From Perspicuibacillus lycopersici (GTDB lineage Bacteria; Bacillota; Bacilli; Bacillales; Caldibacillaceae): a DNA stretch of 64,000 nucleotides. The translations under genes and the position numbers were made by a program. Position 1 is the first letter of the stretch. Every line of letters begins with the position of its first letter. Positions 18,993-27,928 of the stretch are shown here, piece by piece. The notes below the pieces were generated by a model. It searched no databases. It was not told where the DNA came from and saw only the letters and a program-made list of their open reading frames with translations. The DNA lies in contig NZ_JAOUSF010000006.1 of the NCBI RefSeq assembly GCF_025660475.1, forward strand, positions 107,708-171,707, written 5' to 3'.

Positions 18993-19351
18993 TTCAAGTC
19001 ATCCTTTATTTGTAAGTGATGAAAAAGCTTTTGCTGCTTCATCCACTAACTTTATCTTACGGTGAAAAAAAGAGTTGCGCAACCTTCTTGGGCGCTTTTT
19101 CTGTTATATCATATTTCCCTTCGAAAATAAATGTTCCGATCGTCTTTAATTAAAACATAGGAACGAATGAAATCCGAACTAAAAAAATGTAGTCAAGTGT
19201 AATACAAGTAGGAAAATAGTAAGGAAATTTTTCGTTTTATAAAGCTTCAAATAACCTTCTATGATAAAATAAAGGTAGTAGTACATAATACATGCAAAGA
19301 ATACAAAATTTTCTGTAAGTAATAGAAATAAATATAGATAGGAAGAGGCTA
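18993..19351. other. Intergenic region between murB and the AI-2E family gene
   Basis: 359 bases with divergent flanking genes. A 10-bp palindrome GTTGCGCAAC lies at 19074-19083 next to GAAAAAAAGA; no gene, terminator or known regulatory motif is otherwise visible. Confidence 0.4.
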
Positions 19352-20392
19352 GTGACGAACGATATTTACAAATTCTTTCAAAGAACAGGCGTAAAACGGT
19401 TTTTAATTTTTTCAATTATTATTTTTGTTTTATTTTTAATTGGCAGCATCATAAACATTGTTTTATTAACGTTTATTTTTTCGTTTTTAATTAATGGCTT
19501 GGAACAATTTATTACGAAAAGAATTCCTATTAATCGAAAGGTTACAGTACTTGCTATTTATGTTGCTGCAGTTTCTTTGCTTGTCTATGGTGCAGTTAAA
19601 TATTTACCGATTATTATAAATGAAGTAACTCAATTATTTCATCAATTAGCGGATTTTTATTCAAAACCGATTTCAACAGACAATGTTATATTGAATTATA
19701 TATTTGATCTATTGGAGAAATACAATATCTCGAACTATTTAGAAACGGGAGTTACGGTTATTTTGAAATTTGTTAACGACATTGGGACAGTAGGACTTCA
19801 GGTCTTTATTGCGTTAATTTTAAGCTTATTTTTCTTGTTAGAGAAAGAAAGAATAATCGTATTTACGAATAAATTTCAACATAGTAAGATTAGCTCCTTC
19901 TATAACGAAATTAAATACTTTGGTGGAAAGTTTGCGAATACGTTTGGTAAAGTAATTGAAGCCCAATTTATTATTGCTTCGGTTAATATGTTTATCACAA
20001 CTGTATTCCTTTGGTTTTTACACTTTCCAAATCTTTTTGGCTTGGCAATTATGGTTTTCTGTTTAGGATTAATTCCGGTTGCTGGAGTTATCATTTCACT
20101 TATCCCATTATGCTTTATCGCCTATAGTATTGGCGGTTTGATGCATGTTGTATATATTTTAATCATGGTTGCAGTAGTGCATGCTATTGAAGCGTATGTG
20201 TTGAATCCAAAACTAATGTCATCGAAAACTAACTTACCGGTATTTTATACTTTTATTGTCCTAATTTTTGGGGAGCATTTCTTTGGAGTATGGGGATTGA
20301 TTTTAGGAATTCCGATATTCGTCTTTTTGTTAGATGTATTAGGAGTGAAGACGTTAGACCCTGCGGCAAAGCCCGTTAAAAGTAAAAAATAA
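19352..20392 (+). CDS. AI-2E family transporter (UPF0118)
   Basis: A 346-residue membrane protein with about eight helices. Typical features are the N-terminal pair of helices (LIFSIIIFVLFLIGSIINIV), an amphipathic central domain, SLFFLLEKERIIVFTNKF, FPNLFGLAIMVFCLGLIPVAG, and VVHAIEAYVLNPKLMS near the end, followed by GIPIFVFLLDVLG. The family contains TqsA (autoinducer-2 export) and several Na+(Li+)/H+ antiporters, so the substrate cannot be fixed. The GTG start at 19352 follows GGAAGAGG by a few bases. It is read alone, away from murB. Confidence 0.85.
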   Translation: MTNDIYKFFQRTGVKRFLIFSIIIFVLFLIGSIINIVLLTFIFSFLINGLEQFITKRIPINRKVTVLAIYVAAVSLLVYGAVKYLPIIINEVTQLFHQLADFYSKPISTDNVILNYIFDLLEKYNISNYLETGVTVILKFVNDIGTVGLQVFIALILSLFFLLEKERIIVFTNKFQHSKISSFYNEIKYFGGKFANTFGKVIEAQFIIASVNMFITTVFLWFLHFPNLFGLAIMVFCLGLIPVAGVIISLIPLCFIAYSIGGLMHVVYILIMVAVVHAIEAYVLNPKLMSSKTNLPVFYTFIVLIFGEHFFGVWGLILGIPIFVFLLDVLGVKTLDPAAKPVKSKK

Positions 20393-20484
20393 TCGGCTCG
20401 TCGTCACCACCTATTGATTGAAAGGCTACAATGATAAACGAATCATGTATTAGAAATAAAATGCATCTTTTGGAGGCAATTATT

Positions 20485-21360
20485 TTGAGGAATTCATATC
20501 TAGAAATTCGTAAGGATAACAATGAATTTCCGATCGCCTGTTTTTTTAATAGTGGAGATTTAAACGTTCTTCCACACTGGCATAAAGAAGTGGAAATTGT
20601 CTATGTTTTAAAGGGAACATTAAATATAGGAATCAACGATACCATTTTAACAATGGCAGCAGGAGAAATTCGTATTATTAATGGCGGAGAGGTACATTAT
20701 TACCTTTCGTCTCCTGATAGTGAGCGGATTGTTGTTATGTTTGATCATTCATTCTTTAAAGATATGAGACTAATAAACAAGGAAGAACACTCGCTTTTGC
20801 AATTATTGAATGGCTTTGAAAAATCAAGCCTCACTTGGCCGGAATCTACAGTAACTAGGCTGCAATCATTAATTCGAGAAATATATGAAGAGATGATTCA
20901 AAAAGAAAAAGGGTATTTATATGCCATTAAGTCGAAAATGTATGAGCTGATCCTCTGGTTATATCGAACAGTGTACTCGGATGAGAAATCGAATCAATAT
21001 CAGTCGGAGGCAATTTCAAATCCGAAAATTCTCATTGATAATTTAAATAAAATTTTCTCGTTTATTGAAGAACATTATCAGCAAAAGATTACGATTGAGG
21101 ATATTTCACAATATCTTGGCTTTAATCCACAATATTTTACGCGGTATTTTAAAAAATTAACTGGACAGACGTTTGTTACCTTTTTGAATGATTACCGTTT
21201 AAATAAAGCGAAATGGATTTTATTGAATGATGATTTGCAAATGATTGAGGTGGCAAGCTTAGCAGGTTTTCATAGTGTAAAAACATTTCATCATTTATTT
21301 AAGGAAAAATTCGGCACTTCGCCATTGAAATATAAAAAGTCAAAATACGGGAATAATTAA
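20485..21360 (+). CDS. AraC family transcriptional regulator
   Basis: A 291-residue regulator with an N-terminal cupin ligand domain (HWHKEVEIVYVLKGTLNIGI, GEIRIINGGEVHYY) and a C-terminal double helix-turn-helix (ITIEDISQYLGFNPQYFTRY, KKLTGQTFVTFLNDYRLNKA, EVASLAGFHSVKTFHHLFKE). Cupin-AraC proteins usually activate sugar genes when sugar is bound. I prefer TTG at 20485 because GGAGG (20472-20476) is eight bases upstream; ATG at 20431 is possible but lacks a clear site. It stands before the isomerase/dehydrogenase genes and the glycosidases, in the same direction, so it is the natural local regulator. Confidence 0.85.
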   Translation: MRNSYLEIRKDNNEFPIACFFNSGDLNVLPHWHKEVEIVYVLKGTLNIGINDTILTMAAGEIRIINGGEVHYYLSSPDSERIVVMFDHSFFKDMRLINKEEHSLLQLLNGFEKSSLTWPESTVTRLQSLIREIYEEMIQKEKGYLYAIKSKMYELILWLYRTVYSDEKSNQYQSEAISNPKILIDNLNKIFSFIEEHYQQKITIEDISQYLGFNPQYFTRYFKKLTGQTFVTFLNDYRLNKAKWILLNDDLQMIEVASLAGFHSVKTFHHLFKEKFGTSPLKYKKSKYGNN

Positions 21361-21434
21361 TTAGATATTAAGGAAGAAAAAGGTATACTTCTGCTGTATT
21401 CTTAAGGAGACAGTAGGATATGCCTTTTTATTTT

Positions 21435-21578
21435 GGCTGTTTCGTAAGATTGTTGCTATTAGTAAATAGCCGATTAAATACACTCCGCTTTCCTGCGGGA
21501 GTCTACGTGTATTATAGTTGCTCAACCGTTCATTCAAGATTTCATATCTTATGAAAAACAACAATCTGATAGAAATCC
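21435..21578. repeat. MITE-like short inverted-repeat element, copy 2
   Basis: The left end GGCTGTTTCGTAAGATTGTT and the right end (opposite strand GGATTTCTATCAGATTGTTG) are imperfect terminal repeats. The centre ATACACTCCGCTTTCCTGCG continues to GTGTAT, a hairpin-capable core in inverse orientation to the copy at 62307-62461. It fills the gap between the AraC gene and the isomerase gene. Confidence 0.7.
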
Positions 21579-21643
21579 GCCTTTATTTTTCAATCGATAA
21601 TATGGACAGGATAGTGTGGATTGGAAAAATTTTTACAAAAAAA

Positions 21644-21657
21644 TGAAAACGTTTTAA
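21644..21657 (+). promoter_or_regulatory. cre-like CcpA site before the isomerase gene
   Basis: TGAAAACGTTTTAA fits the cre pattern TGWAANCGNTNWCA at all but one of the constrained positions and lies 18 bases before the start codon. Binding there would repress by roadblock during growth on preferred sugars. Confidence 0.5.
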
Positions 21658-21674
21658 CTGAAAGGGGTAATTCG

Positions 21675-22445
21675 ATGAAAAACATTCCTGTAGCAGTTCA
21701 AATGTATACGTTACGTGATCAATGTGCTGAAGATTTTCTAGGTACTTTAGCAAAGGTAGCAGAGCTGGGGTACGATGGGGTGGAGTTTGCGGGGCTGTTT
21801 GGACATTCACCAGAAGAAGTAAGAGAGCATTTAGATAAATTGGGACTGAAGGCTGCGTCTAGTCATGTACCTTTAAGTGACTTAAAAACGAACTTAGCTC
21901 AAGTAATTGAAGAACAAAAAATATTAGGAAGTTCTTATATCGTTTGTCCATTTTTAATGCCTGACGAACGTTCAGAAGAAGATTACCTTTCGTTAATAGC
22001 CTTTTTACAAGTAGCAGGGGAAATTGTGGAAAAAGAAGGATTAACACTTTGTTACCACAATCATGATTTTGAACTAGAGCGTCTATCGGATGGTAGAACG
22101 GCATTAGAGGCGATTTTAAACGATACAAGCCCCGAATTTTTGAAAGCAGAGTTTGATATTTATTGGCTACAAAAATCTGGTGAACAACCAGTCGAATGGA
22201 TTAAACGGTTTAAAGGACGCACACCAATTGTACATTTGAAAGACATGACAACAGATGAAGAGAAAGCGTTTGCTGAATTAGGTACAGGTGGAGTAGATTT
22301 GGAATCAGTTCTACATATTGGTGAAGAGGCAAATGTCCAATGGTGGGTTGTGGAACAAGATGTATGTCGTCGTAACCCATTAGAGAGTATTGAAATGAGC
22401 TTACATTATTTAAAATCTAAGCTTCCGTATTTAACGAAAGCATAA
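21675..22445 (+). CDS. Sugar phosphate isomerase/epimerase (xylose isomerase-like TIM barrel)
   Basis: A 256-residue AP-endonuclease-2/IolE-IolI type barrel. Visible strands and ligands include VAVQMYTLRDQC at the N terminus, AELGYDGVEFAGL, LTLCYHNHDFELERL, EFDIYWLQKSGEQP, PIVHLKDM and WWVVEQDVCR near the end. The His and acidic residues (HNHDFE, DIYW, HLKD, EQD) are the usual metal-binding set. Such enzymes catalyse isomerisation, epimerisation or dehydration of keto-sugars and inositols; the substrate is unknown. AAAGGGG (21660-21666) fixes ATG 21675. It starts a run of three genes with two Gfo/Idh dehydrogenases, a pairing seen in inositol-like and 3-keto-sugar pathways. Confidence 0.8.
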   Translation: MKNIPVAVQMYTLRDQCAEDFLGTLAKVAELGYDGVEFAGLFGHSPEEVREHLDKLGLKAASSHVPLSDLKTNLAQVIEEQKILGSSYIVCPFLMPDERSEEDYLSLIAFLQVAGEIVEKEGLTLCYHNHDFELERLSDGRTALEAILNDTSPEFLKAEFDIYWLQKSGEQPVEWIKRFKGRTPIVHLKDMTTDEEKAFAELGTGGVDLESVLHIGEEANVQWWVVEQDVCRRNPLESIEMSLHYLKSKLPYLTKA

Positions 22446-22495
22446 AGTAATTAACGAACAATTCATAAAAAAATCATCATTTGGAGGAATATAAA

Positions 22496-23518
22496 ATGAG
22501 TACATTAAAAGTTGGAGTAATCGGCTGTGGAAGTATCGCAAGATATCGTCATTTACCAGAATATCATGCAAATAAAAATGTAGAAATCGTGGCAGTATGT
22601 GATATTGTTCCAGAGCGTGCAGAAGAAATGGCAAAGCAATATGGAGCAACAGCCTATACTGATTATCAAGAACTAGTAAACTTAGAAAATTTAGATGCCG
22701 TTAGTGTATGTTTACCAAACTATTTGCATGCTCCTGTATCTATTGCTGCATTAAATGCAGGGAAACATGTACTATGTGAAAAACCAATGGCAACATCAAA
22801 AGAAGAAGCAGAGGCAATGATTGAAGCAGCGAAAGCAAATGGTCGTAAGCTGATGATTGGACATAATCAACGCTTTGTTGCGTCCCATCAAAAGGCAAAA
22901 GAAATTATTGAAAGTGGCAAGCTAGGGAAAATTTATAGCTTTAAAACAACATTTGGTCATGGCGGTCCTGAAGGCTGGAGTATTGATGGTGCAGATAGCT
23001 GGTTCTTTAATAAAGAAAAAGCATTTATTGGAGCAATGGGGGACCTTGGTGTTCATAAAGCAGATTTAATGCGCTACCTATTAGGGGAATTCTCAGAGGT
23101 TGGTAGTTTCATTGAAACGAATGCGAAGTCTTATTCTGAAGTCGATGATAATGCGGTTTGCATTTTACGAACAGAAAATGGCGTAATTGGTACATTAGCG
23201 GCAAGCTGGGCATATGCTCCAGGTGGAGATAACTCGACTATTATTTATGGTGAAAACGGTATTCTTAAATTAGAAGCAGACCCAGAGTATTCCTTAATCG
23301 AAGAGTATCGAAACGGTGAAGTAGTCAACCATAAGCTAAGCAAAATTCAAACAAATGAAGAAGGTGGACAAACAACTTCACATGTAATTGACCACTTTGC
23401 AAATTGCTTATTAACAGATAAAGAGCCACTAATTACAGGCGAAGAAGGAAAGAAATCTTTAGAGATTATTTTAGGGGCTATTGAATCAATGGAAACGAAA
23501 AAAATCGTATCCCTATAA
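22496..23518 (+). CDS. Gfo/Idh/MocA family oxidoreductase 1
   Basis: A 340-residue NAD(P)-dependent dehydrogenase. The Rossmann motif GVIGCGSIARYRHLPEY starts at residue 7; the hallmark EKP is in CEKPMATSKEEAE. The second domain has GAMGDLGVHKADLMRYLLGE, in which the Asp and His of the family's catalytic region appear. The family oxidises or reduces sugar and inositol hydroxyls, often at C3. ATG 22496 follows GGAGGA. It lies 50 bases after the isomerase gene and 86 before the next dehydrogenase. Because it pairs with a TIM-barrel isomerase, a two-step oxidation/isomerisation is likely; the substrate is not deducible. Confidence 0.85.
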   Translation: MSTLKVGVIGCGSIARYRHLPEYHANKNVEIVAVCDIVPERAEEMAKQYGATAYTDYQELVNLENLDAVSVCLPNYLHAPVSIAALNAGKHVLCEKPMATSKEEAEAMIEAAKANGRKLMIGHNQRFVASHQKAKEIIESGKLGKIYSFKTTFGHGGPEGWSIDGADSWFFNKEKAFIGAMGDLGVHKADLMRYLLGEFSEVGSFIETNAKSYSEVDDNAVCILRTENGVIGTLAASWAYAPGGDNSTIIYGENGILKLEADPEYSLIEEYRNGEVVNHKLSKIQTNEEGGQTTSHVIDHFANCLLTDKEPLITGEEGKKSLEIILGAIESMETKKIVSL

Positions 23519-23604
23519 TTTTACTTTCGTAATGAATAGGTTATAGACGGTGGAACGTTGCAAATCATCAATAAATTTACCGTAACATACTGGAGGACTT
23601 GACG

Positions 23605-24663
23605 ATGGAAAAAAAATATAACTTGGCAATTGTAGGATATGGCGGTATGGGAGGCTACCATGCGAATCATATTTTAAAAGACCAACCAAGAATAGCGATT
23701 ACTGGAATTTATGATATCAATCCGGAAAGAATGGAAGCTGCCATTACGGATGGTTACCAAGTATATGACAGCTTAGATGCCATATGTTCGGATGAAACAA
23801 TTGATATCGTCCTAATAGCAACACCAAATGACGTGCATAAAGAAATTGCAATCCGTGCGTTGAATGCAAAAAAACATGTAGTTTGTGAAAAGCCAGTTAC
23901 TATTTACAGTAAAGATTTTGAAGAAATGATTGCTGTTGCAGAGGAAAATAATCAAGTGTTAATGGTACACCAAAACCGTCGTTGGGACCAAGATTTTTTA
24001 ACAACGAAGAAAATGTTTGATGAAAAAATGGTCGGCGATGTATTTCAAATTGAATCTCGAGTGCATGGAGCAAATGGGATTCCAGGTGATTGGCGTCATT
24101 TAAAAGAGCATGGTGGCGGTATGGTACTTGATTGGGGTGTCCACTTATTAGATCAGCTATTATTTATGGTAGATAGTAAGCTTACAAGTGTGTATGCGAA
24201 CTTGAGCTATATTTTAGGTGATGAGGTGGATGATGGATTCCAAACGTATCTTACATTTGAAAATGGCATAAATGCTTTAGTTGAAGTAGGTACTACAAAC
24301 TTCATCACGCTTCCAAGATGGTATATCAAAGGAACAGAAGGAACAGCTATCATCAATGATTGGAGTATTAATGGTAAAATTGTTAAACAAAATTCGGATG
24401 TATTAGCTGCAGCACCAAAACCTATTCAGGCTGGTCAAGGTTTAACAAAAACAATGGCACCACCTTCAGAGGAAGCAACGAGTACGTTAGCTTTACCTAG
24501 TGTTGAAAAATCAATGGAGGACTTCTATGAAAATTTAGTTTCTGTTATTGAAAAGAAAGCAGAGGCTATTGTCAAAAACGAAGAAGTGCTACGTATATTA
24601 AAACTAATGGAAGTAATTTTCAAAGCAGCTGAGAATAACGAAGTGATTAAGCTTTCTTTATAG
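23605..24663 (+). CDS. Gfo/Idh/MocA family oxidoreductase 2
   Basis: A 352-residue dehydrogenase with Rossmann motif LAIVGYGGMGGYHANHI, the EKP motif CEKPVTIYSKDFEEM, and the C-terminal domain segment GGGMVLDWGVHLLDQLLFMV carrying the Asp/His pair of the active site. It differs clearly from the preceding dehydrogenase, for example in the MVHQNRRWDQDF loop, so the two are not a recent duplication and may act on different steps. ATG 23605 has TGGAGGA (23591-23597) at proper spacing; TTG 23599 is too close. A hairpin at 24697-24725 probably ends the three-gene unit. Confidence 0.85.
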   Translation: MEKKYNLAIVGYGGMGGYHANHILKDQPRIAITGIYDINPERMEAAITDGYQVYDSLDAICSDETIDIVLIATPNDVHKEIAIRALNAKKHVVCEKPVTIYSKDFEEMIAVAEENNQVLMVHQNRRWDQDFLTTKKMFDEKMVGDVFQIESRVHGANGIPGDWRHLKEHGGGMVLDWGVHLLDQLLFMVDSKLTSVYANLSYILGDEVDDGFQTYLTFENGINALVEVGTTNFITLPRWYIKGTEGTAIINDWSINGKIVKQNSDVLAAAPKPIQAGQGLTKTMAPPSEEATSTLALPSVEKSMEDFYENLVSVIEKKAEAIVKNEEVLRILKLMEVIFKAAENNEVIKLSL

Positions 24664-24696
24664 GTTGATAATTAAATAGAACGTTACACAATTTAC

Positions 24697-24730
24697 TAGC
24701 TGGACTCACAAATAGGGTTCAGCTATTTTA
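24697..24730 (+). terminator. Probable terminator after the second dehydrogenase
   Basis: TAGCTGGAC (24697-24705) pairs with GTTCAGCTA (24717-24725), nine base pairs with one G-T, followed by TTTTATC. Confidence 0.6.
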
Positions 24731-24862
24731 TCATTAACTAAAGTTGCTATTAAAGAATTTTCTGGATATATATGATAGATATTTCATAAAATAATAAGTA
24801 TTCAGTCGCGGTCTAAAGTTCAGGTAGTATCGTGCAATATTATTGTGAAGGAGACTAGCTAG

Positions 24863-25654
24863 ATGAAGGTTACAGTTAATGATGTACTGCAATTATTAAA
24901 AAACAATATAGAGGTTCCTAAAAATACAGTCGATACGTTAAAGTTTGGTTCAGAAAATGCAGTGGTCAATGGAATTGCAATTGCGTTTATGCCAACTTAT
25001 CGCGTTATCCAACAGGCAATCGATTTAGGAGCAAATCTATTAATCACCCATGAATGCTTATTTTACAACCATTGGGATGAAAAGCCATACGGAGAAAACC
25101 AAGTGCATGAAGAAAAGGAAAAATTATTGAAGGAATCTGGACTTGCTGTATTTCGGTTTCACGATTATTGGCATCGCTATCAGCCGGATGGGATTACGAA
25201 GGGACTCGTACAAGCATTAGAATGGGAGCCATACATTTCAGATGAGCTGCCAACTGCAACCATTGTTCAACTCCCAATGACAACCGTATTTGATATTGCG
25301 CAATATGTAAAAGGAAAGTTAGGGATGGACTATTTACGTTGTGTAGGAGACCTTTCGATGAAATGTCAGCGTGTAGGACTATTAGTTGGTTATAGAGGTG
25401 GAGGTTCCACTGCAATCCCTTTAATGGAAAAATATGATTTAGATCTTGTCTTATTTGGAGAAGGGCCGGAGTGGGAGACGCCAGAATATGTTCGGGATGC
25501 GATTAGTCAAGGAAGAAACAAGGCAGTAATCGCCTTAGGACATGCTGAAAGTGAAGAACCGGGAATGCGTTATTTAGCAAAACTAGTGCAAGGAAAATTT
25601 CCAACCATCCCAACCAATTTTATTTCTATGCAACCATTATTTCAGGTGATTTAG
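24863..25654 (+). CDS. Short Nif3-like dinuclear metal-centre protein in a sugar cluster
   Basis: A 263-residue Nif3-family protein. Recognisable features are VNGIAIAFMPTYRVIQQAID, GANLLITHECLFYNHWDE in place of the usual HHP box, and GRNKAVIALGHAESEEPGMR, the C-terminal GHxxSE-type metal motif. It lacks the inserted PII-like domain of the long Firmicutes YqfO, which is about 370 residues. Nif3 proteins bind two metal ions and form hexamers; their biochemical role is unsettled. Here the gene lies between sugar dehydrogenases and glycosidases, not beside rpoD/trmK as the housekeeping member does, so a carbohydrate hydrolase or lactonase role is possible but is inference. AAGGAGACTAGCTAG precedes the ATG. 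Confidence 0.8.
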   Translation: MKVTVNDVLQLLKNNIEVPKNTVDTLKFGSENAVVNGIAIAFMPTYRVIQQAIDLGANLLITHECLFYNHWDEKPYGENQVHEEKEKLLKESGLAVFRFHDYWHRYQPDGITKGLVQALEWEPYISDELPTATIVQLPMTTVFDIAQYVKGKLGMDYLRCVGDLSMKCQRVGLLVGYRGGGSTAIPLMEKYDLDLVLFGEGPEWETPEYVRDAISQGRNKAVIALGHAESEEPGMRYLAKLVQGKFPTIPTNFISMQPLFQVI

Positions 25655-25720
25655 GGAATAGAATTAAAGAGTTAAAGAATAATAGTTGTTTCACTATTAC
25701 TGGTTTAGGAGGAAGAATAC

Positions 25721-27787
25721 ATGTCAACGCATGAGAAAACATATGTTACTAATGCCAGCTTTATGCTTCATGGTGGAGATTACAATCCAGATCAGTGGCT
25801 AAATCGTCCCGATATTTTAGTATATGATGTGAAATTAATGAAATTGTCCCATACGAATACATTTTCTGTAGGGATATTTGCTTGGAGTACACTGGAACCA
25901 AGAGAGGGAGAATACAACTTTATTTGGTTAGATACTATTTTTGAAAACATCCACAAAATTGGCGGAAAGGTTATCCTTGCAACCCCAAGTGGTGCGCGGC
26001 CTGCATGGATGTCGCAAAAATACCCAGAGATCTTACGTGTCAATGAAAACCGACAAAAACAGCTTCATGGTGGAAGACATAATCACTGCTTTACTTCTCC
26101 GATATATCGAGAAAAGACGCAGAAAATCAATCGGAAGTTAGCCGAGCGATACGGAGATCATCCAGCGCTTTTACTGTGGCATATTTCAAATGAATATGGT
26201 GGGGAATGTCATTGTAATTTATGTCAAGATGCATTCAGAAACTGGCTAAAGGAAAAATATAATAATGATTTACAAGCATTGAATGATGCATGGTGGGGAC
26301 CGTTTTGGAGTCATACATTTACCGATTGGTCACAAATTGAGTCACCATCACCAATTGGGGAAAATGCCGTTCATGGCTTGAAGCTTGATTGGAAACGATT
26401 TGTTACAGAGCAAACAATATCATTTTACGAAAATGAAATTGTACCGTTAAGAGAGCTAACACCAAATATTCCTATCACCACGAATTTTATGGCTGACACC
26501 GTTGACTTAATTCCCTTCCAAGGATTAGATTATAGTAAATTTGCTAAGCATTTGGATGTTATTAGCTGGGATGCATATCCCTCCTGGCACAATGACTGGG
26601 AAAGTACGGCTGATTTAGCGATAAAAGTAGGGTTTATCAATGATTTATACAGGAGCTTAAAGCAGCAGCCGTTCCTATTAATGGAATCAACGCCAAGTAA
26701 TGTAAACTGGCATCCAATCAATAAAGCAAAGCGTCCGGGAATGCATCTGTTGTCCTCTATGCAGATGATTGCTCACGGATCAGATAGTGTGCTGTATTTT
26801 CAATGGAGAAAATCACGAGGTTCTTCTGAAAAATTTCATGGTGCAGTAGTAGATCATGATAATAGTCCAAACAATCGTGTGTTTCAAGAAGTTGCAAAGG
26901 TTGGAGAAACATTAGAGAAGTTAACAGATATTATTGGGACGAATCGACCTGCTGATATTGCAATCCTATATGATTGGGAGAGTAATTGGGCAATCAATGA
27001 TGCACAAGGTTTTGGGATGGATACAAAGCGCTATCCGCAAACTTTACAGCAGCATTATCGTCCGTTTTGGGAAAAGGATATTCCGGTAGATGTCATCACA
27101 AAGGAACAGGACTTTTCTTCCTATAAATTACTAATAGTGCCAATGCTATATTTAGTAAGTGAAGATACAATTTCTCGTTTGAAATCCTTTGTTGCAAATG
27201 GTGGAAGACTTGTGATGACTTATATTAGCGGACTAGTGAATGAACATGACTTAACGTACTTATGTGGCTGGCATCATGATTTGCAAGAAGTATTTGGAAT
27301 TAATCTGTTAGAAACAGACACTTTATATCCGAAAGACGAAAATTATGTTTCCTTTCATAACAAAATCTATCAATTAAAGGATTATGCGACTGTACTTTCT
27401 GTTCATGGTGCAAAAAGTGAAGGAATATATTTACAAGACTTCTATGCAAATACAGCAGCTATAACTAGTCATTCCTATGGAAATGGAAAAGCATATTATA
27501 TTGGTGCTCGATTGGAAAATCAATTCCATACAGATTTCTATGATGAAATCATTGATGAGCTTGCTATTATGCCTGCAGCATCTGTAAAACATGGAAAGGG
27601 TGTTTCGGTACAAGTAAGAAAGTCCGCATCCGAAGATTATATTTTTGTCATGAATTTCACGGAAGAGAAACAACTAATTGCCTTTTCCGATACTGTGAAA
27701 GATATAATTACTGGAGACGAAATAACCGGGGAAATAATACTAGATAAATATGAAGTCAAAATTGTTTTGAAAAATACTAGTAAGTAA
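25721..27787 (+). CDS. Beta-galactosidase, GH42
   Basis: A 688-residue cytoplasmic glycoside hydrolase. The N-terminal barrel starts with HGGDYNPDQWLNRPDILVYD and SVGIFAWSTLEPREGEYNF. The acid/base Glu is in LLWHISNEYGGECHCNLC, and the nucleophile Glu is in FLLMESTPSNVNW. The Cys residues in HNHCFTSP and GECHCNLC form the zinc cluster seen in many GH42 enzymes. A trimerisation domain (residues about 395-600) and a small beta domain follow. GH42 enzymes release galactose from beta-1,4- or beta-1,3-galacto-oligosaccharides. There is no signal peptide. AGGAGGAAGAATAC is the ribosome site. It lies 66 bases after the Nif3-like gene and before the GH36 gene, so the three likely form one unit. Confidence 0.93.
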   Translation: MSTHEKTYVTNASFMLHGGDYNPDQWLNRPDILVYDVKLMKLSHTNTFSVGIFAWSTLEPREGEYNFIWLDTIFENIHKIGGKVILATPSGARPAWMSQKYPEILRVNENRQKQLHGGRHNHCFTSPIYREKTQKINRKLAERYGDHPALLLWHISNEYGGECHCNLCQDAFRNWLKEKYNNDLQALNDAWWGPFWSHTFTDWSQIESPSPIGENAVHGLKLDWKRFVTEQTISFYENEIVPLRELTPNIPITTNFMADTVDLIPFQGLDYSKFAKHLDVISWDAYPSWHNDWESTADLAIKVGFINDLYRSLKQQPFLLMESTPSNVNWHPINKAKRPGMHLLSSMQMIAHGSDSVLYFQWRKSRGSSEKFHGAVVDHDNSPNNRVFQEVAKVGETLEKLTDIIGTNRPADIAILYDWESNWAINDAQGFGMDTKRYPQTLQQHYRPFWEKDIPVDVITKEQDFSSYKLLIVPMLYLVSEDTISRLKSFVANGGRLVMTYISGLVNEHDLTYLCGWHHDLQEVFGINLLETDTLYPKDENYVSFHNKIYQLKDYATVLSVHGAKSEGIYLQDFYANTAAITSHSYGNGKAYYIGARLENQFHTDFYDEIIDELAIMPAASVKHGKGVSVQVRKSASEDYIFVMNFTEEKQLIAFSDTVKDIITGDEITGEIILDKYEVKIVLKNTSK

Positions 27788-27928
27788 ATTTTCCGCTATA
27801 TTCGATAGCTTTCAAGATAAATTGTCTACATATTTTCAAGAGGAGCGGAAGAAGCAGTAAGAAGAGGGTATGTAATGATATACATGGATAATTTTGCATA
27901 ATCAATAGAAAAATATTGAGGTGAGTGT

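Noticed and set aside
24664..24862. Possible small gene or riboswitch before the Nif3-like gene
   Set aside because: Only a terminator-like hairpin and AT-rich DNA are seen; no open frame with a ribosome site and no known aptamer core.
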